7,741 nt of DNA from CAZVAN01 sp964625245 (GTDB taxonomy: Bacteria > Patescibacteriota > Saccharimonadia > Saccharimonadales > UBA10212). Where the stretch lies: contig CAZVAN010000030.1 in NCBI GenBank assembly GCA_964625245.1, forward strand, positions 1 to 7,741. The letters run 5' to 3'. The stretch's first letter is position 1. Each line of letters starts with the position of its first letter. Made by a program: the position numbers and the translations under genes. Shown here in pieces: positions 1 to 4,949 of the stretch. The notes under the pieces were generated by a model, which was given only the letters and a program-made list of their open reading frames with translations, made no database searches and was not told the DNA's origin.

Positions 1-51
1 ACGACCTTTGGCTCCGCAAGCCAACGCTCTATCCAGCTGAGCTACGGGTGC
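1..51 (-). tRNA. tRNA-Arg(GCG), 3' part beyond window
   Basis: This is the 5' two thirds of a tRNA read on the minus strand; the T arm and 3' end lie beyond the left edge. On the minus strand the acceptor strand GCACCCG (51-45), a GCTC/GAGC D stem with an AGCTGGATA loop, and an anticodon stem TTGGC/GCCAA are all visible. The seven-base loop TTGCGGA (19-13) places GCG as anticodon (17-15), which reads the Arg codon CGC. The sequence resembles bacterial tRNA-Arg(CCG), differing chiefly in the loop. Whether CCA is encoded cannot be seen. Confidence 0.9.
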
Positions 52-56
52 TTATT

Positions 57-132
57 TGAAGGACAACCTACGGTTTTCCTTCAACACTCGGTCGGCAAAA
101 GCCGAGTTTGCCAAGGCAAACCAAGCCGAGTT
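57..132. repeat. cluster of adjacent hairpins and repeated GCCGAGTT
   Basis: Three strong inverted repeats stand side by side between the membrane protein gene and tRNA-Arg. The first pairs TGAAGGA (57-63) with TCCTTCA (77-83), then after one mismatch AACC (65-68) with GGTT (72-75), leaving a 3-base loop. The second pairs TCGGC (92-96) with GCCGA (101-105) around AAAA; it competes with an alternative pairing of ACTCGG (86-91) with CCGAGT (102-107). The third pairs GTTTGCC (106-112) with GGCAAAC (115-121). GCCGAGTT occurs at 101-108 and again at 125-132. No U-run follows any of them, so they are not classic intrinsic terminators. On the minus strand they would lie in the 3' region of the 206-733 gene and directly 5' of tRNA-Arg, so a processing or transcript-end role is possible (inference). 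Confidence 0.7.
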
Positions 133-205
133 ACTACCTTTCCCTAGAATGAGAAATATGAGAGAACAGGGGTAAGTTTAACAGGTTACACCTTAAAACG
201 CCAGT

Positions 206-733
206 TTAGAAGCGGAGGCGGCGCGAAAGGCGGTCAATACGATCGGGGGGACGTTCTTCCAGGGGAAGGTGCTTGCCAACCACAGCGGTAATTTTTTCTT
301 CATTGTCTTCATCAAAGAATATTGAGAGGGGAGGCATGAATCTCTTCAGTGGATGAAAAACTAGGCTGCTTAGCTGGCTCTCATGGACGATTGAAAACGT
401 TTTAAATTGCCCGTAACTGTACTGCTTATCCCCAACCTGTAGACCTTCAGGTGAGATTTGATACTCAACTTGCTTTGGTTTCCAGTGCGCTGTGGAGCCA
501 ACAATTAAGCCCACCACAATAATTACCGCGGTAGCAAATCTATCTTTAGTAATCACGTAAACTAGACCCGCTAAGACAACAGCGCCAGAGGCGAGCATAA
601 GGTACCACGAAACACCCCGCTTGTGGTCAATAAATTCCGAAGCAGTCCAGCTGATGGTACGGCTTGATCTTTTACTTGCCTTAGTTTTGGATTCGTCGGC
701 CTTATAATCCCAATCTGCTTTTTCTTCCGGCAT
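206..733 (-). CDS. two-helix membrane protein of unknown function with C-terminal PH-like region
   Basis: A 175-residue protein I cannot name. The N-terminal 40 residues are charged and end in a segment SWTASEFIDH. Two membrane helices follow at about 43-61 and 67-84, joined by the short turn TKDRF, so both ends should face the cytoplasm. Residues 88-165 alternate in a beta-rich pattern (QISPEGLQVGDKQYSY, then HPLKRFMPPLSIFF), which resembles bacterial PH-like domains after a membrane hairpin; this resemblance is inference. The C-terminus is strongly basic (DRIDRLSRRLRF). Similar proteins are, as far as I recall, common in Saccharibacteria and other CPR genomes without assigned function. The ATG at 733-731 has a Shine-Dalgarno AAGGA (745-741) seven to nine bases upstream, and a possible -10 TACAAT (762-757) sits just before it. 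The gene follows the terminator of tRNA-Ser(GCT), so it probably has its own promoter. Confidence 0.8.
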   Translation of the reverse strand: MPEEKADWDYKADESKTKASKRSSRTISWTASEFIDHKRGVSWYLMLASGAVVLAGLVYVITKDRFATAVIIVVGLIVGSTAHWKPKQVEYQISPEGLQVGDKQYSYGQFKTFSIVHESQLSSLVFHPLKRFMPPLSIFFDEDNEEKITAVVGKHLPLEERPPDRIDRLSRRLRF

Positions 734-756
734 TTGATAATCCTTATGTTAAAGAC

Positions 757-762
757 ATTGTA
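757..762 (-). promoter_or_regulatory. candidate -10 box for the 206-733 gene
   Basis: On the minus strand TACAAT lies between the tRNA-Ser terminator and the AAGGA ribosome site of the membrane protein gene. A start about seven bases downstream would give a leader of roughly 17 bases. No convincing -35 is visible at 16-18 bases, so this rests on one hexamer and on the need for a promoter after the terminator. Confidence 0.35.
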
Positions 763-771
763 TCTGGAATT

Positions 772-801
772 AAAAATACCTGCTAGGCGACAGGCATTTT
801 T
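772..801 (-). terminator. intrinsic terminator directly after tRNA-Ser(GCT)
   Basis: On the minus strand a stem AAAATGCCTG pairs with CAGGTATTTT (one G-U pair) around an 8-base loop and runs into a T tract. It begins only a few bases after the CCA end of tRNA-Ser(GCT). It fits a rho-independent terminator for the tRNA transcript and separates it from the downstream membrane protein gene. Confidence 0.8.
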
Positions 802-803
802 AT

Positions 804-896
804 TGGCGGAGAGGGAGGGATTCGAACCCTCGCGGGAGCTTTCGCCCCCCTATCGATTTAGCAAACCGACCCCTTCAGCCTCTTGGGTACCTCTCC
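804..896 (-). tRNA. tRNA-Ser(GCT)
   Basis: Complete 93-base serine tRNA on the minus strand. The acceptor strand GGAGAGG (896-890) pairs with CCTCTCC (814-808), followed by discriminator G and an encoded CCA (806-804). The anticodon stem TCGGT/ATCGA holds the loop TTGCTAA (864-858), giving anticodon GCT (862-860) for AGC/AGU serine codons. A long variable arm with a GAAA loop, typical of class II serine tRNAs, and a T loop TTCGAAT are present. It is followed at once by a terminator (772-801) and preceded five bases upstream by the stop codon of a small membrane protein gene. Confidence 0.97.
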
Positions 897-901
897 GTGT
901 C

Positions 902-1096
902 TTATTTTTGTCTGCTCACCAGTGAGATTAGGGCGCTGGCAACGATTATAGTTACAGCTACTTCTAAGATCTTTGTCATGCTGTTTTTAATTTCGTTGCC
1001 GGAGAAAACCCCAAATATTCCCAAGCTGATTAGTATAGCCGCAATCAAGACCACAACTACTCCGATTAAGCGAGTCATTACAATTGTATTTCTCAT
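902..1096 (-). CDS. small two-helix membrane protein, unknown function
   Basis: A 64-residue hydrophobic reading frame lying exactly between two serine tRNA genes on the same strand. Residues about 9-30 (IGVVVVLIAAILISLGIFGVF by eye) and about 41-59 form two candidate membrane helices. Between them is a short polar turn SGNEIKNSMTK; the N-terminus (RNT..R) and C-terminus (SRQK) are basic, so both ends are probably cytoplasmic. I do not recognise the family. There is no Shine-Dalgarno in front of the ATG at 1096-1094. Instead an extended -10-like TGCTACAAT (1110-1102) ends six bases before it, which would produce a nearly leaderless transcript; alternatively it is read through from tRNA-Ser(TGA). 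The fit of the frame to the gap and its clean two-helix shape favour a real gene, but chance cannot be excluded at this length. Confidence 0.6.
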   Translation of the reverse strand: MRNTIVMTRLIGVVVVLIAAILISLGIFGVFSGNEIKNSMTKILEVAVTIIVASALISLVSRQK

Positions 1097-1101
1097 GAAC
1101 C

Positions 1102-1110
1102 GATTGTAGC
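1102..1110 (-). promoter_or_regulatory. candidate extended -10 element before the 64-residue gene
   Basis: TGCTACAAT on the minus strand matches the extended -10 form TGnTAnnnT. It ends six bases before the ATG at 1096, so transcription would begin at or next to the start codon. No good -35 lies upstream, where the tRNA-Ser(TGA) 3' end is found. Confidence 0.35.
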
Positions 1111-1120
1111 ATGTGTCGGC

Positions 1121-1208
1121 TGGCGGAAGGGGTGGGATTCGAACCCACGATAGGTTTCCCTATGCCGGTTTTCAAGACCGGTACCTTCAACCGCTCGGTC
1201 ACCCTTCC
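1121..1208 (-). tRNA. tRNA-Ser(TGA)
   Basis: Complete 88-base serine tRNA on the minus strand. The acceptor strand GGAAGGG (1208-1202) pairs with CCCTTCC (1131-1125); discriminator G and an encoded CCA (1123-1121) follow. The anticodon stem CCGGT/ACCGG encloses CTTGAAA (1176-1170), giving anticodon TGA (1174-1172), which reads UCA and probably other UCN serine codons. The variable arm ATAGG-GAAA-CCTAT and the TTCGAAT T loop are class II serine features. It lies 60 bases after the comF stop and 24 bases before the small membrane protein gene. Confidence 0.97.
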
Positions 1209-1237
1209 TGGGTATGTCGATCAAGCGCAACTTGGTA

Positions 1238-1246
1238 AGTATACCA
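1238..1246 (-). promoter_or_regulatory. candidate extended -10 promoter of tRNA-Ser(TGA)
   Basis: On the minus strand TGGTATACT is an extended -10 element (TG at -15, TATACT). Initiation about seven bases downstream would give a leader of roughly 23 bases before the tRNA 5' end at 1208. It lies in the 49 bases just after the comF stop. A TTGCA-like -35 at normal spacing is not evident. The same bases form a small hairpin (TTGGTA 1232-1237 with TACCAA 1242-1247). Confidence 0.45.
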
Positions 1247-1268
1247 AAGTAACACCCCTGTTAGCTAG

Positions 1269-1964
1269 CTATAGATGTTTGGCGAAAACCAGAGCGTCAA
1301 CACTGCGAGCGCCGGCCTGGCGCAGTGTCTTGGCCGCCTCGGATAAAGTGGCTCCGGTAGTAACCACATCATCAACCATCAAAATGTTACGGCCTTTAAC
1401 TGAAGATGGACTCCTTGCATAATAGGCGCCTTCAGCTTGAGTTGCCCTTAGGTGGCGGCTGGCACCAACTTGTTGATTTTGACCCAGCCTACTAAGTGTA
1501 GCTTTCATATCAAATCCTAGGCTGTTTGAAAGTTTTCTGGCCAGCAGGGAAGTGTGATCAAAACTACGCTGGCGCATCCGACTACTCGCAGTTGGCACCG
1601 GAACAATAAGATAGCTCTTTGACTTAATTTGCGGGTCGCTATTATGCGTCAAAAAGGTTTCGGCCATTATCTCAGAGATGGTTTTGGCCGCCACGCGTTG
1701 GTGAGCAAATTTAAACTTTTCAATTAGGTGTTTTGCCAGACCCTCGTGATCAGTGCTCACCCAGACATGATTAGGCGCATTTTTAGCCCGGCAGGCATTG
1801 CAGGTTTTTGATCGCTCACTCAGCTTATTGCAACCGAAGCAGCGCTCGCCAAAAGGCAGGATTTCGGAAGCCCAACAAGCGATACATAGGCAAGAGTCTT
1901 CCGCCCCGCAACCTACGCATGTAGGCGGGGCAAACCAACCAATGGTCGCATCCAAAACACTCAT
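1269..1964 (-). CDS. comF: ComF-family phosphoribosyltransferase-like protein
   Basis: A 231-residue ComF/ComFC-type protein, the usual length for the family. The N-terminus carries two cysteine knots expected to bind zinc: C16-x2-C19 with C27-x2-C30, then C42-x2-C45 with C55-x2-C58. The C-terminal half is a type I phosphoribosyltransferase fold, with the PRPP-binding signature ILMVDDVVTTGAT (D198, D199, T202, T203, G204). A family block VPVPTASSRMRQRSFDH precedes it. In naturally transformable bacteria ComF proteins are cytoplasmic factors needed for DNA uptake; the exact reaction is unsettled. The ATG at 1964-1962 has GAAGG touching it, too close for a normal Shine-Dalgarno, so the in-frame TTG at codon 4 is a possible alternative start. 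A five-codon frame (1978-1961) overlaps the ATG as ATGA. A weak promoter, TTGACT (2003-1998) with GATGAT (1979-1974) at 18 bases, would give a nearly leaderless message. Confidence 0.92.
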   Translation of the reverse strand: MSVLDATIGWFAPPTCVGCGAEDSCLCIACWASEILPFGERCFGCNKLSERSKTCNACRAKNAPNHVWVSTDHEGLAKHLIEKFKFAHQRVAAKTISEIMAETFLTHNSDPQIKSKSYLIVPVPTASSRMRQRSFDHTSLLARKLSNSLGFDMKATLSRLGQNQQVGASRHLRATQAEGAYYARSPSSVKGRNILMVDDVVTTGATLSEAAKTLRQAGARSVDALVFAKHL

Positions 1965-2189
1965 CCTTCATAAATCATCGCCGGAAACGGATTGGAAAGT
2001 CAACGTTAAGCAGTTTAGACTAGGTCTACTATTTAGGGTCCCACCGCTCGGGGATAAGCCGCGAGGAGAAGGAACAGCAGTGCAAAGCCTCACTAAATTT
2101 AGCCTACTTGATTGGTCGAATTTTTAGCGAAGCCGATACTTGCTGCGACATGTTGTAATTGTTCTGTTGTAAATGTAGAGTATAAGATA
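1965..2189. other. divergent intergenic region between comF and hsp20, distal part
   Basis: This stretch has no gene I can support. It holds a 13-bp palindrome, TAGAC (2016-2020) and GTCTA (2024-2028) around TAG, that could be an operator. A GC-rich patch around 2041-2075 has only a weak stem (CTCGG with CCG-c-GAG). A possible comF promoter (TTGACT 1998-2003 on the minus strand) and an alternative plus-strand promoter pair TTGTTC (2159-2164) with TATAAG (2181-2186) at 16 bases are also present. No CIRCE element (TTAGCACTC-N9-GAGTGCTAA) is seen. Confidence 0.5.
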
Positions 2190-2218
2190 TTGCGTATCTG
2201 GGAGGTGCTAGTTATACT
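2190..2218 (+). promoter_or_regulatory. candidate promoter of hsp20
   Basis: TTGCGT (2190-2195) and TATACT (2213-2218) are separated by 17 bases, a sigma70-type arrangement with a good -10 and a weak -35. Initiation near 2225 would give a leader of about 56 A-rich bases, in which I see no stem that would mask the ribosome site. Confidence 0.5.
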
Positions 2219-2280
2219 AACAATAACACAAAGATGCAAATCTAAATTCTGAAAAATAATTCAAAACTGGAGGGACTAAA

Positions 2281-2748
2281 ATGGCTCGAAGCAGCCAACA
2301 AGACGATCTGTTGATGGGCGATGATATTACCGCAGCCTTCCTCAGCGAGGACGAAGTTGAAGTAACTGATGACACCGCTCAACCAAATGCTCAAGAAGAC
2401 CAATGGGATGAGGATGAACCGGTAGCCGGTCAGTTAGCCGTTGACGTTTATGAAACCAAAGAGAGGTTAATGGTTAAGGGCCGAGTAGCTGGCGTTAATA
2501 AGAACGAACTTGACGTTAGCATTTCAGATAATACCCTCACGATTAAGGGCACCTTAAGCGCCGGAAATGAAGACGGCGTAGAAAACTACTTCCTGCAGGA
2601 GTGCTATTGGGGTGAGTTCAGCCGCAGTATCGTGCTGCCTGTACCGGTCAAAGAAGACGAGATTGAAGCCGTGCTTAAGGACGGCGTACTAACTATAAGT
2701 TTCTCTAAGCTCAAACAGGATACCGTTAAGAAAATTCAGGTTCTGTAG
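2281..2748 (+). CDS. Hsp20 / alpha-crystallin small heat-shock protein
   Basis: A 155-residue small heat-shock protein, an ATP-independent holdase that oligomerises and binds unfolding proteins in the cytoplasm. Residues 1-49 are a flexible, strongly acidic arm (EDEVEVTDD, EDQWDEDEP). The alpha-crystallin domain spans about 50-142: it opens GQLAVDVYETKE, continues through GRVAGVNKNELDVSISDNTLTIKG (split here: the strand core is DVSISDNTLTIKG), has the ECYWGEFSRSIVLP dimer-strand segment at 107-120, and closes with the family hallmark A-x4-GVL (A130 to L137). The tail contains I152-x-V154, an I-x-I/V anchor used in oligomer assembly. The ribosome site GGAGGG (2269-2274) is six bases before the ATG, one of the best in the window. 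It stands alone, between a divergent promoter region and a terminator. Confidence 0.95.
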   Translation: MARSSQQDDLLMGDDITAAFLSEDEVEVTDDTAQPNAQEDQWDEDEPVAGQLAVDVYETKERLMVKGRVAGVNKNELDVSISDNTLTIKGTLSAGNEDGVENYFLQECYWGEFSRSIVLPVPVKEDEIEAVLKDGVLTISFSKLKQDTVKKIQVL

Positions 2749-2767
2749 AATAGGCTCTGGCTAGAAT

Positions 2768-2801
2768 AAAATACCCGGCATTTTCTCACGCCGGGTATTT
2801 T
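2768..2801. terminator. bidirectional intrinsic terminator between hsp20 and the pilin operon
   Basis: AAAATACCCGGC (2768-2779) pairs perfectly with GCCGGGTATTTT (2790-2801) around a 10-base loop. A T run follows on the plus strand and TTTTATT on the minus strand, so it can end both the hsp20 transcript and the converging pilin operon, whose last stop codon is at 2803-2805. Confidence 0.92.
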
Positions 2802-2802
2802 T

Positions 2803-3219
2803 TTAAGTGTTTGCCAGATTGCGAAGCACAAAGTGCACCAGGACTTGAGCCAGGGCTACTATAATCAATCCAACAATGGCATAGAGAATGGTATTTTTAG
2901 CGCTAGTGATACTAGTATCGTTACCACCACTGGTCACGTAGCGGAGGCCACCGACAATAATCATAATTACGGCCACCACGCCAACAACCGCTGACAATAT
3001 ATTTACCACATGTCGGATAATTCTATTAACCTGTTGCAGCGAGTCGTTATTACAATTACCGGTTGGGTTATTAAAGTCGTTTAATTGTAGATTTGAGCCG
3101 GCACAGAGACCATTTTGAATGTCCGTTGTCACTTGTTGGCTAGCAAAAGCCGCCGGAGCCAATTGGATTGTGAGAAGCACAAGAATAAGACCGGTGCTAG
3201 CAAGTAATTTTTTTAGCAT
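2803..3219 (-). CDS. VirB2/TrbC-like T4SS pilin paralogue (7th, last in operon)
   Basis: A 138-residue secreted two-helix protein. Residues 1-26 are a signal peptide (MLKKLL start, hydrophobic core, AFA end). The exported segment holds a cysteine pair, C39 and C56, within a polar Asn-rich stretch. Helix 1 is at about 71-91, then the loop GGLRYVTSGGNDTSITSAKN (90-109), then helix 2 at about 111-132. This matches the VirB2/TrbC prepilin plan: signal peptide, two helices, short basic cytoplasmic loop. It is closest to the two paralogues just upstream, sharing RYVTS, GND and VHFVL. The ATG at 3219-3217 has AGGG (3228-3225) five bases upstream; a TATACT at about 3238-3233 could be an extra -10 but would leave almost no leader. 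The stop abuts the terminator at 2768-2801. Confidence 0.8.
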   Translation of the reverse strand: MLKKLLASTGLILVLLTIQLAPAAFASQQVTTDIQNGLCAGSNLQLNDFNNPTGNCNNDSLQQVNRIIRHVVNILSAVVGVVAVIMIIVGGLRYVTSGGNDTSITSAKNTILYAIVGLIIVALAQVLVHFVLRNLANT

Positions 3220-3262
3220 ACTAGCCCTAAGTATAGTGCAGATTTTTCTTTTAGCGTAGCGT

Positions 3263-3703
3263 TTAGCCGGTTGCTGAGATGTTATTCAGGACAAAGTGAA
3301 CAACTACTTGAGCAAAGGCAACGATGATTAGGCCTATTAGGGCATATTGAATGGTCTTCTTGGCTGCTGCTACGCCGGTGTCATTACCGGCACTAGTAAC
3401 GTAGCGGAAGCCGCCATAGATAATCATGACTACGGCAATAGCACCGACTAATACAGACAGTACGTTAATGATCGTTTTAATTATATTGGTGATGTTTGTC
3501 CCGGTATTTGAAGGACATGGAGACGCGCCATTAACGGTTGATGTAGCGTTGTCGAGATTGATATTAGAGCCGTTACAAAGACTGTTATGAATATTATCCG
3601 ATGTTATTTGTGCATAGCTCGTACCCGCAGTAAGAGCCACGGGCGCCATGAAGGCAAACAGTAGGCTAGCTGACAGGATTAGAGTTTTTAGTTTTTGGAG
3701 CAT
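3263..3703 (-). CDS. VirB2/TrbC-like T4SS pilin paralogue (6th)
   Basis: A 146-residue secreted two-helix protein, close sister of the 3775-4248 product. Residues 1-31 form a signal peptide ending SYA. The exposed segment contains C43 and C63 in an Asn/Ser/Thr-rich region. Helix 1 covers about 77-96, followed by GGFRYVTSAGNDTGVAAAKK, then helix 2 at about 119-140 ending VVHFVLNN. The loop and the start of helix 2 are identical in sequence to those of its neighbour, and nearly identical at the DNA level over 3348-3412. The ribosome site AAGGA (3715-3711) is seven bases before the ATG at 3703-3701. A 71-base gap with a promoter-like TTGACA precedes it, the widest spacing in the operon, so this gene and the last one may also be transcribed on their own. 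Confidence 0.82.
   Translation of the reverse strand: MLQKLKTLILSASLLFAFMAPVALTAGTSYAQITSDNIHNSLCNGSNINLDNATSTVNGASPCPSNTGTNITNIIKTIINVLSVLVGAIAVVMIIYGGFRYVTSAGNDTGVAAAKKTIQYALIGLIIVAFAQVVVHFVLNNISATG
3348..3412 (-). repeat. 65-bp near-identical block, copy in the 6th pilin gene
   Basis: This block matches 3929-3993 in the neighbouring pilin gene at 64 of 65 positions, with 47 unbroken identical bases (3348-3394). It encodes the loop between the helices and the start of helix 2 (RYVTSAGNDTGVAAAKKTIQ). The surrounding coding sequence is much more diverged. Confidence 0.95.
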
Positions 3704-3730
3704 TTTAATTTCCTTATTTACTTTTTATAC

Positions 3731-3757
3731 AGTATATATGCGTTAGTATTCTGTCAA
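3731..3757 (-). promoter_or_regulatory. candidate internal promoter before the last two pilin genes
   Basis: On the minus strand a perfect -35 TTGACA (3757-3752) is followed after 15 bases by TATACT (3736-3731). The spacer is shorter than the usual 16-18. The region has several other TA-rich hexamers, including TATAAA slightly downstream. Initiation would give a leader of about 20 bases carrying the AAGGA ribosome site of the 3263-3703 gene. Confidence 0.45.
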
Positions 3758-3774
3758 TAAGCACGGGTTCTAGT

Positions 3775-4248
3775 TTACGTATGCCCCGATGACCGAACTG
3801 CCGCTTGGGCAAGACGCGTTTGAGCTGATGTGCTGGAGGTGGTAGTAGGTTTGGTTCCAACATTATTAAGCACAAAGTGAACTATGGCTTGGGATAAAAC
3901 TACGATCACTACCCCAATAAGTGCGTACTGAATGGTCTTCTTGGCTGCTGCTACGCCGGTGTCATTACCGGCACTGGTAACGTAGCGGAAGCCACCGTAG
4001 ATAAGCATAATTACAGCAGCGGCTCCAGCTAAGGCCGATAAAACATTAATAATTTTGATGATGAGACTATTTATATCAGAGCCCGCGTTGGTATTTGGGC
4101 CTGAGCTGCAGTCGCCATTATCAGAACCTGCTGCCACGTTGACTCCGCACTGGATAGCACTTTTAGAACTATCGGCAGCAGCCATCCCAGACATGCTGAA
4201 CAGTGTCATGAGGACTAATGAGGCAATGATTATTAATTTTTTTATCAT
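3775..4248 (-). CDS. VirB2/TrbC-like T4SS pilin paralogue with C-terminal tail (5th)
   Basis: A 157-residue secreted two-helix protein. Residues 1-25 are a signal peptide ending MAAA. The exported segment has C34 and C47 in a Gly/Ser/Asn/Asp-rich stretch. Helix 1 is about 63-84, then GGFRYVTSAGNDTGVAAAKK (85-104), and helix 2 about 106-127, ending AIVHFVLNN. Unlike its paralogues it continues with about 27 residues after helix 2: a Thr/Ser run (TKPTTTSSTSA) followed by a basic, Ala-rich end. If the ends of helix hairpin proteins face outward, this tail would be exposed on the outer side (inference). The ATG (4248-4246) overlaps the stop of the preceding gene as ATGA, indicating coupled translation. 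Its 3' end is followed by the promoter-bearing 71-base gap. Confidence 0.82.
   Translation of the reverse strand: MIKKLIIIASLVLMTLFSMSGMAAADSSKSAIQCGVNVAAGSDNGDCSSGPNTNAGSDINSLIIKIINVLSALAGAAAVIMLIYGGFRYVTSAGNDTGVAAAKKTIQYALIGVVIVVLSQAIVHFVLNNVGTKPTTTSSTSAQTRLAQAAVRSSGHT
3929..3993 (-). repeat. 65-bp near-identical block, copy in the 5th pilin gene
   Basis: Partner of the block at 3348-3412, offset by 581 bases and in the same orientation and reading frame. The only difference is a G at 3976 against A at 3395. It is a candidate for recent duplication or gene conversion between neighbouring pilin genes. Confidence 0.95.
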
Positions 4249-4652
4249 TTGATTAGTTTATCGAGTATGAAGCTAATTATAGTCCATGACAGGGCCACAA
4301 TAATAAGCCCAATAACCGCCGAAGTAATACGTTTTCTAGAATTAGCCACCGCTTCTTGGTTACCGCCACTGGTAATTAGTGTGAACCCGCTGATAATTAT
4401 CATGAATACTGCCAGTACCCCAGCTATAAGGGCCAACACACTGATGGTAATATGGATTGCATTGGTGATAGGATTATTGGGGTTCAAAGGTGTTTTGCAA
4501 ACTGGGCTGCTGCCAGCGTTTGGTGAGTTACAGGCACTGTTGGGGTTTTTGGCATTGGAAAAAAAATCAAAGGCTTGGGTACTGACTGGAGATAGTAAAG
4601 TTAGCCCCAGGAACGCAACTATAAGAACCAGGTATTTGAAGCCACCTATCAT
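4245..4652 (-). CDS. VirB2/TrbC-like T4SS pilin paralogue (4th)
   Basis: A 135-residue secreted two-helix protein, more diverged than the three distal paralogues. Residues 1-27 look like a signal peptide ending TQA. The exposed segment holds C41 and C52 within a Pro/Asn/Ser-rich stretch. Helix 1 is at about 66-87, the loop reads SGFTLITSGGNQEAVANSRK (88-107), and helix 2 covers about 111-131. The loop keeps the SGGN core and a basic RKR cluster but has T-L in place of the R-Y seen in its relatives. It overlaps both neighbours by four bases (ATGA at 4652-4649 and 4248-4245), the tightest coupling in the operon. Function as a pilin-like subunit is inferred from architecture and context. Confidence 0.8.
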   Translation of the reverse strand: MIGGFKYLVLIVAFLGLTLLSPVSTQAFDFFSNAKNPNSACNSPNAGSSPVCKTPLNPNNPITNAIHITISVLALIAGVLAVFMIIISGFTLITSGGNQEAVANSRKRITSAVIGLIIVALSWTIISFILDKLIK

Positions 4653-4945
4653 GCTCTGCCTAACACAAAATTTACTATAAGCCCGGCAGAAGCAGCCACC
4701 ACTAGCCCAACAATGGCGTGCACTAGTTGTCGCCGGGATTCAGTCACAATCGTCTCATTGCTGCCAGCACGGATATACCTAAAGCCGGCTATGACCACCA
4801 TCAGTAGAGCAATAGCGCCAATGATGCTGAATAGTATGTTCATTATCAGTTGAAGGGTGTTGCCATCCGGTCCACTAGGTCCACCCGGTTGAGGCAGGCT
4901 TTTGGGGTCTATGAACTGGGCAAAGATCAGAAAGCCTAGTTTCAT
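4649..4945 (-). CDS. short VirB2/TrbC-like pilin paralogue without cysteines (3rd)
   Basis: At 98 residues this is the smallest member of the array. It lacks the long signal peptide and has no cysteine at all. The N-terminus is a short hydrophobic stretch (GFLIFAQF, 4-11) followed by a Pro/Gly-rich linker, LPQPGGPSGPDGN (17-29). Helix 1 is about 31-53, the loop GFRYIRAGSNETIVTESRRQ (54-73) keeps the family motif with GSN in place of GND, and helix 2 covers about 75-95. It starts four bases after the preceding stop (ATG 4945-4943) with no clear Shine-Dalgarno, and its stop overlaps the next ATG. It could be a different class of subunit from the cysteine-containing ones, or one delivered to the membrane without signal-peptide cleavage. 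Confidence 0.78.
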   Translation of the reverse strand: MKLGFLIFAQFIDPKSLPQPGGPSGPDGNTLQLIMNILFSIIGAIALLMVVIAGFRYIRAGSNETIVTESRRQLVHAIVGLVVAASAGLIVNFVLGRA

Positions 4946-4949
4946 GGTT

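Noticed and set aside
734..925. Plus-strand 63-codon frame containing EREGFEPSRE
   Set aside because: It is a translation of the complement of tRNA-Ser(GCT); GFEP-type peptides are a well-known artefact of reading tRNA-Ser backwards.
987..1202. Minus-strand 71-codon frame starting MTERLKVPVLKTG
   Set aside because: It is the sense translation of tRNA-Ser(TGA), another familiar artefact, and it overlaps the better 902-1096 frame.
1111..1422. Plus-strand 103-codon frame with EGVGFEPTIGFP
   Set aside because: It reads across the complement of tRNA-Ser(TGA) and into the antisense of comF; typical tRNA-derived false gene.
1965..2280. HrcA/CIRCE operator or RNA thermometer in front of hsp20
   Set aside because: No TTAGCACTC-N9-GAGTGCTAA is present; the AGTG/CACT bases near 2080-2096 do not fit it. 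The leader is A-rich and shows no stem that would cover the GGAGGG site.
4245..4651. Reassignment of TGA to glycine, as in some CPR lineages
   Set aside because: TGA serves as the stop of the genes ending at 4245 and 4649, each inside an ATGA overlap in a different frame from the next gene; read-through would not extend these proteins sensibly.
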